Shown here: positions 1 to 7,475 of the stretch, one piece after another
Layout: the number at the start of each line of letters is the position of its first letter
Position numbering within the stretch: the stretch's first letter is position 1
Origin: Candidatus Cloacimonadota bacterium
GTDB lineage: Bacteria > Cloacimonadota > Cloacimonadia > JGIOTU-2
Length of the DNA stretch: 17,296 nucleotides
Direction: 5' to 3'
NCBI GenBank assembly: GCA_014382685.1
Contig: JACNJG010000208.1
Coordinates: 1-17,296, forward strand
The notes under the pieces: generated by a model
Seen by the model: only the letters and a program-made list of their open reading frames with translations
What the model was told of the DNA's origin: nothing
Database searches by the model: none
Position numbers and translations under genes: made by a program

Positions 1-1023
1 GCAAGCTACCAAACTTTGATGATCAATCGGGGAGGACCCACTTACAAAATTCTGTGCCTGAAAGATGAACTTGAGAAAATGGGCGTGGATGTTCATTTGT
101 TCGACATGTGGGATTATGATATGAAGTTTACTGACGATGATCTGATCCATATTTTCAATGCGAATATTCATACCTATCCTCTTGCGATTAATTTAAAATT
201 ATATGGCGCTAAATATGTAGTAAATCCGATCTTCTACAGTAACCATTCTGCTCAGAAAATACATCTATACAGAATGCTTGAAGCTCCTTTCAGAAAGGTG
301 TTCAAACGAACCTATTCAGATTATTTTTTCACGAAATATATTTGTGATAATGCAGAGATGGTTCTGCCGAATACATGTGACGAAGGAAATCTTTTATGCG
401 GTGCCCTTGGTGTAAAAAGAGAAAAGATCGAACTCATACACAACGGAGTTGAAGAACGATTTGCTCATGCTGACCCATCTCTTTTTGAGAAGAAATACGG
501 GCTTAAGGATTTTATTTTATATGTGGGTCATCTCGGACCAATTCGAAAGAACGGACTCAATATTATCAGAGCTATGCAAAAGATCGATCATCCCTCAGTA
601 ATAATTGCAGACATTCTTAATGATGAAGAGGGCGCTGCATGTAAAGAGGAAATCGAAAATTCTAAAAATATTACGCATATTAATTGGCTAAAACATGATG
701 ATCCGATGTTCGCATCCGCTTATGCTGCGTGCCATACATTCATTCTGCCCACTCGATATGAGACACCTGGTCGGGCAGCTCTGGAAGCAGGACTTGCCGG
801 GGCAAATGTGGTTATAACTCCTTATGGCGGCACACGGGAATATTTTGAGCAATTTGCAGAATATGCGGAACCGGCATCCATACACTCGATAATACAAGCC
901 ACGAAAAAATCGTTAGAAAAAAAGAAAAATTCTACACTGAAGGATCATATCAGAAAATATTTCCTTTGGGATAAAATTGCTCAACAAACTGTAGAGATGT
1001 ACAAGCGAGTACTTTCTCAATGA
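1..1023 (+). CDS. GT4-family glycosyltransferase, 5' end cut by window edge
   Basis: This is a cytoplasmic GT-B fold glycosyltransferase that probably transfers a sugar from a nucleotide-sugar donor onto a lipid-linked glycan. The frame is open to base 1: the first codons read ASYQTL before MINRGGPTYK, which matches the usual GT4 start (a short beta strand, then a GGP..K loop). The real start is therefore upstream, and the TTG at 16 or ATG at 19 should not be taken as starts. The C-terminal half has the GT4 donor-site pattern: FILYVGHLGPIRKNG, then an E-x7-E motif in ETPGRAALE followed by AGLAGANVVITPYGG. The acceptor and donor sugars cannot be read from the sequence. Its TGA overlaps the ATG of the flippase (ATGA), which suggests translational coupling. 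The family call is secure; the exact substrate is unknown. Confidence 0.88.
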   Translation, partial: ASYQTLMINRGGPTYKILCLKDELEKMGVDVHLFDMWDYDMKFTDDDLIHIFNANIHTYPLAINLKLYGAKYVVNPIFYSNHSAQKIHLYRMLEAPFRKVFKRTYSDYFFTKYICDNAEMVLPNTCDEGNLLCGALGVKREKIELIHNGVEERFAHADPSLFEKKYGLKDFILYVGHLGPIRKNGLNIIRAMQKIDHPSVIIADILNDEEGAACKEEIENSKNITHINWLKHDDPMFASAYAACHTFILPTRYETPGRAALEAGLAGANVVITPYGGTREYFEQFAEYAEPASIHSIIQATKKSLEKKKNSTLKDHIRKYFLWDKIAQQTVEMYKRVLSQ

Positions 1024-2471
1024 AGGAATACGTCGAAAAAATACTGCATTACACTGCAGGAAATCTGCTGCAGAAGATTATTCTATTAGCACTCCTGCCG
1101 GTATTTACACACTTTCTCGCACCGCAGGAATATGCAATTTATACAAATATTGTTGTTTTTATCTCTTTCGCAAGTTTGCTTTATTTTCTCGGATTTCAGC
1201 AGGCAATTTTTTCGTATTTTTATCATAAGAAAACTCCCGAATATCATTATACGTTGATCAGTTCGATTTTCATCTCAATCCTTGTGTTCGGAGTCATTCT
1301 CTCTCTGCTCATTGTGATATTCCGAGCAGAGCTTTCCCAACTTATTCTTCGCTCACCAGACTATGCACACATCATGATCTGGGTAAGTGTGATCCTGTTA
1401 TTTGATGTTATTTACGGTATGGTGCTTAGTATTCTGAATATGATGGAGCGTTCAAAACAGTACATTCTTGTCGGGAATTTCAAGCATCTTCTTTTATTGA
1501 TTTTATTGGTCGTTGCTGCAATTGCTTCCAGATTTTCATTGGATACAATATTTATCCTGATGATGATCTCATCAGCGCTTGCTGTACTGGTTGCAATTGG
1601 AGTAATGGGTTCTATCATGAAAGATTTTGCAAATCAGATCACCGAGAAAAGAATATTTTCTTTCCCGATTGTAAAAAAACTGTTTTCTTTCGGACTCATT
1701 ATGATACCCGGCACTTTTGCGATGCTTATACTCAAGGTATCAGACAGATATATGATCACCTATCTTTCTGTCCATTCATTATATGATGTCGGCATCTATG
1801 CGATAGGTTATCGTATAGGTATGATCGTCACATTTCTTAATTCTATTGTTAGTCTTGTATATTTTCCTTATGCAATGAGAATTGCTGATTATTCACATGC
1901 AAAGGAATCCTTCAAGAAAGTATTTAATGCTTATGTAATATTTGGAGGAATTGTAGGATTCTTTGTGATACTTTTCTCTCCCGAAATTTTCAAAATATTT
2001 ATCAACAAATCCTATCATGAAGCGATCAAGATCGTATTTTTTGGTGTGATTTCTAACTATTTATATGGTATTTTTAACATCATCAATCTAAGTTTCTATG
2101 TGAAAAGAAGAGCTGGTAATATCGCGCTTGCAGTTGGATTGGGAGCGATTCTCAATATTGTGCTGAATTTCATATTGATTCCCAAGTACGGTATTTACGG
2201 AGCCGGTATTGCTTCTATACTTGCTTTCGGACTTATTGTAATATTCAGCTTTATTATCGCAGAAACAATTTATCCGATCTCTTATAAAATCAGATACATT
2301 GTATTTTCACTTATTATTCTTATATCGACTTCTTCCATTAATTTTGTATTAGATTATCAATTTTATCATACATTTATTAAGGTGCTTTTTTTAATAATAA
2401 TTGCTATAATTGCTGTAAAATATGCAAAGCAAAAAAAAATATTCAATGAAATCTATCAAAAAATCAAATAG
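1020..2471 (+). CDS. Polysaccharide flippase, Wzx/MOP superfamily
   Basis: A 483-residue integral membrane protein made almost entirely of hydrophobic segments, about 12 to 14 by eye, which is the normal size and layout for Wzx/RfbX-type oligosaccharide flippases. The N-terminus (YTAGNLLQKIILLALLPVFTHFLAPQEYAIY) is the typical first helix of this family, with the L.P..Y signature at about residues 34-39. By family knowledge it moves undecaprenyl-pyrophosphate-linked glycan from the inner to the outer leaflet of the cytoplasmic membrane. The ATG at 1020 overlaps the upstream TGA by 4 nt. No strong Shine-Dalgarno is visible, so translation is probably coupled to the gene before it. Its 3' end overlaps the next gene by 26 to 50 nt, depending on that gene's start. 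Context among glycosyltransferases supports the call. A MATE-type drug exporter is the only real alternative and is unlikely here. Confidence 0.9.
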   Translation: MKEYVEKILHYTAGNLLQKIILLALLPVFTHFLAPQEYAIYTNIVVFISFASLLYFLGFQQAIFSYFYHKKTPEYHYTLISSIFISILVFGVILSLLIVIFRAELSQLILRSPDYAHIMIWVSVILLFDVIYGMVLSILNMMERSKQYILVGNFKHLLLLILLVVAAIASRFSLDTIFILMMISSALAVLVAIGVMGSIMKDFANQITEKRIFSFPIVKKLFSFGLIMIPGTFAMLILKVSDRYMITYLSVHSLYDVGIYAIGYRIGMIVTFLNSIVSLVYFPYAMRIADYSHAKESFKKVFNAYVIFGGIVGFFVILFSPEIFKIFINKSYHEAIKIVFFGVISNYLYGIFNIINLSFYVKRRAGNIALAVGLGAILNIVLNFILIPKYGIYGAGIASILAFGLIVIFSFIIAETIYPISYKIRYIVFSLIILISTSSINFVLDYQFYHTFIKVLFLIIIAIIAVKYAKQKKIFNEIYQKIK

Positions 2472-4011
2472 GAAAAACTTAATTCGTGCCTTGTTGATAT
2501 TCATGATCATATTGAGCTTGATCTTTATTATGATCACAAGGTTTACAAACATTGAAGCGGATCCGGATGTTTCGATATCCAAATTAAAAGGTGCTTACAT
2601 AACCGACGAAGGATGGAAATCAGGAAATTCAATAAATAAATATCTCTCAAATAACTGGATGTGTAATGATAAAAACGATATTCTTTTATGGCCTGTTATG
2701 CCAATTATAGAATATTTCTGTTTCAGAATATTTGGATTGTCCCTATTTTCACTGAGGTTACCGTCAGTTATATTATCAACGCTGCTAATTATTTTACTGG
2801 GATTATTTATATACATAACTAATTCAAAAAATAATTTAAATAAAAAATTATTAATTTTGATTGTATATTTATTATTAGCCGGAACAAATTATTATTTATA
2901 CATTCAAGGACGAATTGCATTTTTTGATATACCAATGAGTACAATAGGTCTTGCAAGTTTACTCATATTTTTTAAAGCGATCAGGGCAAAAACACTCAAA
3001 ACAAAATATTTCTACTATGCCATTCACGGATTTGTTATTGCGATTTGTGTCTGTGTTAAAACATCCGGCTTGATATTTTTCCTATCACCGATTGTTTCTC
3101 TTTTTATAATGAATATTATCAATAAATCAAACGAAAAATATAATGTGAGAGGATTGATAATATCATTTATTGTTATGGTTTGTGTTACTGTTTCCATCCT
3201 GTTTATAGTAAATTATAAAATTACTAATGATATTTTTACTATTCCCCTGAAGTATATCTTTAATCCTAACGCAGTTCATTACGGACAGCTACATCCCTTG
3301 TTGATTATAAAAAATTATTTGAGATTTTTTACTAATAACATTATAATGAATAATCTCGCACTATTTCTAATGATGCTTATAAGTATTCTGATTGTTCTTT
3401 ATAAATCAATTAGAAAAAGAAATATCGAAATCTCAGATTCAATAATGCTTTCACTTACAATATCAAGCTTTCTGTTCTTGGGATTTTTTACTCCGCAGGC
3501 AGAACGATATTTTGTAGTACTGCTCATTCCAATGTTATACTTCATTCCAAAACTAATACAATATGCAATGTATATATCGGATAAATATGGAATACATTGG
3601 TCTAAGGAACGGATAACACCAAAAAGCATAGTTTGTGTGCTGATTCTTATAATTATGTTTTCAAATATTTGGAATGTCTGGAAGATGGGAAATTATATAA
3701 GGGATAGAAAATATTCTCTTATGAACACAGCTCTTATGATCAAGCAAGACATTGATAGGGATGTGAAACGTCGTGGTAGAGTTTTTCCGTATTTGATGGT
3801 TGGGATGACTACCAGTACGTTAGCAGTGATTAATAATATACCTTTTACATATCATCTTAATAATTACACGGAAAGTCATTATTTTATTACCAATGAAAGC
3901 GATGAAATCACAAATGACGGGTATAGGTTAATATCTCAATACAGGATTTTTAGTATTGATGATCCTGAACTTATATTGTATTTACTCATTCCAAATGATA
4001 AAGATAAATGA
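2422..4011 (+). CDS. GT-C membrane glycosyltransferase, ArnT/PMT_2 (GT39)-like
   Basis: An up to 529-residue multispanning protein. After a Lys/Arg-rich cytoplasmic N-terminus and one membrane helix, the first outer loop carries TDEGW (Asp62-Glu63 when counted from 2422). This is the acidic motif that GT39/ArnT-like enzymes place at the active site. It is followed by the family pattern FGLSLFSLRLPSVI in the next helix. Such enzymes use a polyprenyl-phosphate sugar on the periplasmic side, so this one may decorate the glycan or a lipid/protein acceptor after export. The start is uncertain: ATG 2422 and ATG 2446 both lie inside the flippase gene and neither has a good ribosome site; 2446 gives the shorter overlap. 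The body of the gene is visibly richer in A/T, with many AAA, ATT and TTA codons, than recG or the protease genes. That is common in exchanged surface-polysaccharide loci. Confidence 0.8.
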   Translation: MQSKKKYSMKSIKKSNRKNLIRALLIFMIILSLIFIMITRFTNIEADPDVSISKLKGAYITDEGWKSGNSINKYLSNNWMCNDKNDILLWPVMPIIEYFCFRIFGLSLFSLRLPSVILSTLLIILLGLFIYITNSKNNLNKKLLILIVYLLLAGTNYYLYIQGRIAFFDIPMSTIGLASLLIFFKAIRAKTLKTKYFYYAIHGFVIAICVCVKTSGLIFFLSPIVSLFIMNIINKSNEKYNVRGLIISFIVMVCVTVSILFIVNYKITNDIFTIPLKYIFNPNAVHYGQLHPLLIIKNYLRFFTNNIIMNNLALFLMMLISILIVLYKSIRKRNIEISDSIMLSLTISSFLFLGFFTPQAERYFVVLLIPMLYFIPKLIQYAMYISDKYGIHWSKERITPKSIVCVLILIIMFSNIWNVWKMGNYIRDRKYSLMNTALMIKQDIDRDVKRRGRVFPYLMVGMTTSTLAVINNIPFTYHLNNYTESHYFITNESDEITNDGYRLISQYRIFSIDDPELILYLLIPNDKDK

Positions 4012-4018
4012 GGGTAGA

Positions 4019-5314
4019 GTGAACCAATCTTCAAGAAATATCCTTTTTATTTCCTATTTCTTCCCGCCACTTGGCGGTCCCGGAGTGCAACGTTCGGTAA
4101 AATTCTGTAAATATCTTCCGGAAAATGGATGGAATCCTATTGTGCTAACAGTGAAAGATATTGCCTATGTTGCTTATGATAAGTCACTTGAAAGGGAAAC
4201 TTCAGAATTAGATGTCCATCGTACAGGTTCATGTGATATAATGCGCCTACTTTATAAAATAGAAAAGCAAAGCACTTCACGCAATAATCAGTCGATTTAT
4301 ACTAAATCCTCCAGTAGGAGAAAGCAATTTTTTCGGGATATTTTTCCTGTAGATTCCAAAATTGGATGGATTCCCTTCGCTGTTCGAAAAGGGAAGAAAA
4401 TATGCCGATCTCAGGCAATAGATGCAATATACTGTTCGGTAGGCCCATTCTCTTCAGCAATAGTAGGATATGTGCTATCGAAGAAATTCGATATTCCTCT
4501 TATTGTTGATTATCGAGATCTCTTCATAGGAAGACCCGATGCAAGCTACTTTTCATTCTGGCACGAAAGATATGCATACAAATGGGAGAAAAAAGTACTG
4601 GATCAGGCGCTGTCTGTTATTATCAATACTCATCGTGCAAAAAAGAGGATTAAAAATATATATCCAGGTATCGAAAAGCGGAAATTTTCCGTAATATACA
4701 ATGGTTATGATAAAGAAGATTTTGACTACATATATAGAACTCAACAAGCAGATATTGTCTTTACTTATACTGGGGGCTTTTATGGAGAACGTACACCAAA
4801 ATATTTTCTTCAAGCATTAGCGGAGTTGAAAGATTCGCATCAGCTTCCGGAAAATGTAAAATTCCAATTTATAGGAAATCTGCAGGAATCAATTCAGAAA
4901 TTATTTTATCATTCAGAGATTATGAAGCACATAATATTAACACCACAAGTTTCACACAGAGAATCAGTGAGTTGCCTTTTTAAAAGTGATTTTCTACTTC
5001 TATTTATTGCAAAGCGAGATAGCGAGATGGTTATTCCTGCAAAACTTTTTGAGTATCTTGCAACAAGAAAACCAATTCTGGCGATGATCCCAAAAAATGG
5101 AGAAGCAGCACAGCTCATCAAAAAATTCTCAGCAGGTCTGATTTGTGAACCAAATGATGTGCAGAAGATCAAAGAGAGTATTGTTGAAATGATAAAATAC
5201 AAACAGCTTGGTATTATTAATGAGATATTTCCAATTGTAGAAAATAATTATTCAGCATACGAGCGCAGAAATTTGACTAAAAAACTGGTGAAGGTTCTTG
5301 ATACATCTATATGA
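4019..5314 (+). CDS. GT4-like glycosyltransferase
   Basis: A 431-residue GT-B fold glycosyltransferase of the group that starts NILFISYFFPPLGGPGVQR; the GG.GVQR loop after the first strand is the donor/acceptor cleft loop. The C-terminal domain has FTYTGGFYGERTPKYF and then IPAKLFEYLATRKPILAMIP, the usual nucleotide-binding Glu segment of group-1 transferases. I choose GTG 4019 because GAGGG at 4010-4014 sits just ahead of it and because the homologous N-terminus begins a few residues before NILFISY. Upstream in-frame ATGs at 3956 and 3995 would overlap the preceding gene and lack a ribosome site. There is a 7-nt gap after the GT-C gene, and the TGA overlaps the next ATG (ATGA at 5311). It probably adds one sugar of the repeat unit; the specificity is unknown. 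Confidence 0.85.
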   Translation: MNQSSRNILFISYFFPPLGGPGVQRSVKFCKYLPENGWNPIVLTVKDIAYVAYDKSLERETSELDVHRTGSCDIMRLLYKIEKQSTSRNNQSIYTKSSSRRKQFFRDIFPVDSKIGWIPFAVRKGKKICRSQAIDAIYCSVGPFSSAIVGYVLSKKFDIPLIVDYRDLFIGRPDASYFSFWHERYAYKWEKKVLDQALSVIINTHRAKKRIKNIYPGIEKRKFSVIYNGYDKEDFDYIYRTQQADIVFTYTGGFYGERTPKYFLQALAELKDSHQLPENVKFQFIGNLQESIQKLFYHSEIMKHIILTPQVSHRESVSCLFKSDFLLLFIAKRDSEMVIPAKLFEYLATRKPILAMIPKNGEAAQLIKKFSAGLICEPNDVQKIKESIVEMIKYKQLGIINEIFPIVENNYSAYERRNLTKKLVKVLDTSI

Positions 5315-6444
5315 GAAAATTTAGGATATGTCATGTTCAATTGCTGCCTCTTCTTTCAGGAGTGCAGAATATAATGATTCATCTGCTCGATCATCTCGAT
5401 AGAAGCCAATATGATATTACCGTCATTTCTGCTCCTGATGGACCAATGATAGTAAAACTGAATGAGATGGATATCAGGCATGTCGCATTCCCGAATCTCA
5501 TACAAAAGATAAATTTTAATGACATACGAATATTCATTCAATTCTATAAATTTTTCAGAAAAGAACGATTTGATATTGTGCATACTCATTCATCAAAAAC
5601 GGGCTTTTTTGGTCGAATTGCTGCAAAACTGGCAGGTGTAAAGATCATCATTCACACAATACATGGGTTTCCATTCCATTCATTTCAATCAAAAATAGTC
5701 ATATTGTTTTATCAAAACCTGGAGAGAATAGCAGGTGTTTTTTGTGATAAAGCAGTATCCGTCAATGCCTTTGAGCGGGAATTAGCAATACAAAAAAATC
5801 TTATCAATGAGAAGAAAATAATTACGATATACAATGGAATTCAAGGCTTAGATTCACGAAATCCTATTCAACGTGAGGAATTGGATATAGATAAAAACGA
5901 TATTATTGTGGGGTCAGTAAGTAGATTTTCCGAACAAAAGAATATTTTAAATCTGATTAAAGTTGCGATTGATTCAGTCAAACAGTCACCGCGCATTACA
6001 TTTATATTCATTGGAGATGGTGAGCATTTCAGCCAAGCAAAGCAGCTTGTAAAAGCAGCAGGAGCTGAAGATAGTATTCGGTTAATGGGCTGGAAATCCA
6101 ACGTCGCAGATTGGTATGAACTTTTCGATATAGTGGTACTGTATTCAAAATGGGAAGGATTATCTTTGACCATTCTAGAAGCGATGAGTATGAAGAAACC
6201 CATCATCGCATCAGACATTAAAGGCAATAATGAACTGATCGTTGAAGGTAAAAATGGGTATCTTATCAAAATTAATAATCATCAAGATTTGACAAAAAAA
6301 ATAATATCTCTTTCAAAAGACACGCAGAAGCAAATAATGTTCGGAGCTGAGAGTTATAAGATATTTTTAGAGAAATATACGATTGAACGTTTCGTCGATT
6401 CGTATCTAGAACTATATCAAAAATTGATAAAGAAAAAGCTATGA
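5311..6444 (+). CDS. GT4-family glycosyltransferase
   Basis: A 377-residue classic GT4 retaining glycosyltransferase. The N-terminal domain shows FDIVHTHSSKTGFFGRIAAK (about residues 87-106) and IHTIHGFPFH (114-123), typical of enzymes acting on undecaprenyl-pyrophosphate-linked sugars. The C-terminal domain has GSVSRFSEQKN, with Arg205 and Lys210 in the positions that hold the donor phosphates. It also has the E-x7-E motif at Glu282 and Glu290 (EGLSLTILE), followed by AMSMKKPIIASDIKG. The length is normal for the family. The gene overlaps its upstream neighbour and the WecA-type gene downstream by ATGA at both ends, so it is probably co-translated with them. Adjacency to the priming transferase makes it a reasonable candidate for the second-sugar transferase; that is inference from position only. 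Confidence 0.9.
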   Translation: MRKFRICHVQLLPLLSGVQNIMIHLLDHLDRSQYDITVISAPDGPMIVKLNEMDIRHVAFPNLIQKINFNDIRIFIQFYKFFRKERFDIVHTHSSKTGFFGRIAAKLAGVKIIIHTIHGFPFHSFQSKIVILFYQNLERIAGVFCDKAVSVNAFERELAIQKNLINEKKIITIYNGIQGLDSRNPIQREELDIDKNDIIVGSVSRFSEQKNILNLIKVAIDSVKQSPRITFIFIGDGEHFSQAKQLVKAAGAEDSIRLMGWKSNVADWYELFDIVVLYSKWEGLSLTILEAMSMKKPIIASDIKGNNELIVEGKNGYLIKINNHQDLTKKIISLSKDTQKQIMFGAESYKIFLEKYTIERFVDSYLELYQKLIKKKL

Positions 6445-7475
6445 TAAATATTTATGTTACTATAGGATCATTGATACTTGTTTATCTTTTGGTGCCGGCA
6501 AATATTGCAGTTTCAAGAAGATTCGGCAACGTTGATCACCCAAGAGATAGAAGTATCCACGAAAATTCAACCCCTAAAAGCGGTGGAATTGCAATTTTTC
6601 TCGCTATCGCTATCATACAAGCTATTTTGGTTGTGCTTCGGTATCAGGAAGCAAATAATCTCTTATACGGTTTGTTCATAGGTGGTTTCCTAATAGTTAT
6701 TCTCGGTCTTCTCGATGATATTTACGATCTCTCTGCATGGGTAAAAGTGCTTGTTGAGATAGGGATTGCTCTTCTCATGATATCTTTCAATTTTAAGATC
6801 GATCTGCTCACCAATCCCTTCGGAAATTCTATTCAAACCGGTATTTTCTCCTATCCTTTGACCATTCTATGGTTCCTGCTTGTCGTCAATGCAATCAATT
6901 TAATTGATGGGCTTGACGGGCTTGCTACAGGTATTATTGTGATCGTCTCTCTTATTTTGGGTGTTGCCGGCTGGAGTACAGGAAATTATTTTGTTACCCT
7001 TTTCAGCTTTTCAATTTTAGGAAGCTGCATCGGCTTTTTGAGATATAATTTCCATCCTGCAAGAATATTTCTCGGCGATGCAGGGAGTCTGTTTTTGGGA
7101 TTTTGTATTGCTGCACTTTCTGTGGCTGGAAATGCCCAATATAAAGGAGCAACAGCTCTTACAATGCTTGTTCCGATAATTGTGCTTTCAGTTCCGCTTT
7201 TTGACACAATTTTTACAATATTTAGAAGAATAAAATCAACCAAGCACATTTTTCAGTCAGATAAAAACCATCTTCATCATAAACTTCTTGAGCTTGGATT
7301 GAGCTATAAATCAGTTGTGCTCATCGGATATTTCATCACACTTCTTTTTGGACTTATCTCTCTGGGATTCCTATTAGTTGACAGGAAAATACTGCTCAGT
7401 CTTTTACTTGGAATGGGCGTGTTAATATTAATAATTGTTTATAATATAATAAAAAGCGAGTTCATAAAAAAATGA
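6441..7475 (+). CDS. WecA/MraY-family undecaprenyl-phosphate sugar-1-phosphate transferase
   Basis: A 344-residue polytopic membrane enzyme that starts glycan synthesis by moving a HexNAc-1-phosphate from UDP-sugar to undecaprenyl phosphate. The family motifs appear in order: DHPRDRSIHENSTPKSGG (32-49); the Mg-binding DD at Asp92-Asp93 in LLDDIYDLS; NAINLIDGLDGLATG (150-164) with Asp156 and Asp159; FHPARIFLGDAGS with Asp213; and the HxHH box at His277-His280 in KNHLHHKL. The NxxNxxDGxDGL form and the C-terminal HLHH favour the WecA/TagO branch over MraY. The exact sugar (GlcNAc or other) cannot be decided. It overlaps both neighbours by ATGA. As the priming enzyme, it ties the surrounding glycosyltransferases to an undecaprenyl-linked pathway. 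Confidence 0.92.
   Translation: MINIYVTIGSLILVYLLVPANIAVSRRFGNVDHPRDRSIHENSTPKSGGIAIFLAIAIIQAILVVLRYQEANNLLYGLFIGGFLIVILGLLDDIYDLSAWVKVLVEIGIALLMISFNFKIDLLTNPFGNSIQTGIFSYPLTILWFLLVVNAINLIDGLDGLATGIIVIVSLILGVAGWSTGNYFVTLFSFSILGSCIGFLRYNFHPARIFLGDAGSLFLGFCIAALSVAGNAQYKGATALTMLVPIIVLSVPLFDTIFTIFRRIKSTKHIFQSDKNHLHHKLLELGLSYKSVVLIGYFITLLFGLISLGFLLVDRKILLSLLLGMGVLILIIVYNIIKSEFIKK

Noticed and set aside
3956..4018. Earlier start (ATG 3956 or 3995) for the GT4 gene ending at 5314
   Set aside because: Both lie inside the GT-C gene without a ribosome site, while GTG 4019 has GAGGG just ahead and gives the usual N-terminus.
5868..6269. Minus-strand 133-codon open frame
   Set aside because: It is fully antisense to the GT4 gene at 5311-6444, whose motifs and overlaps are clear. 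The antisense product resembles no family.
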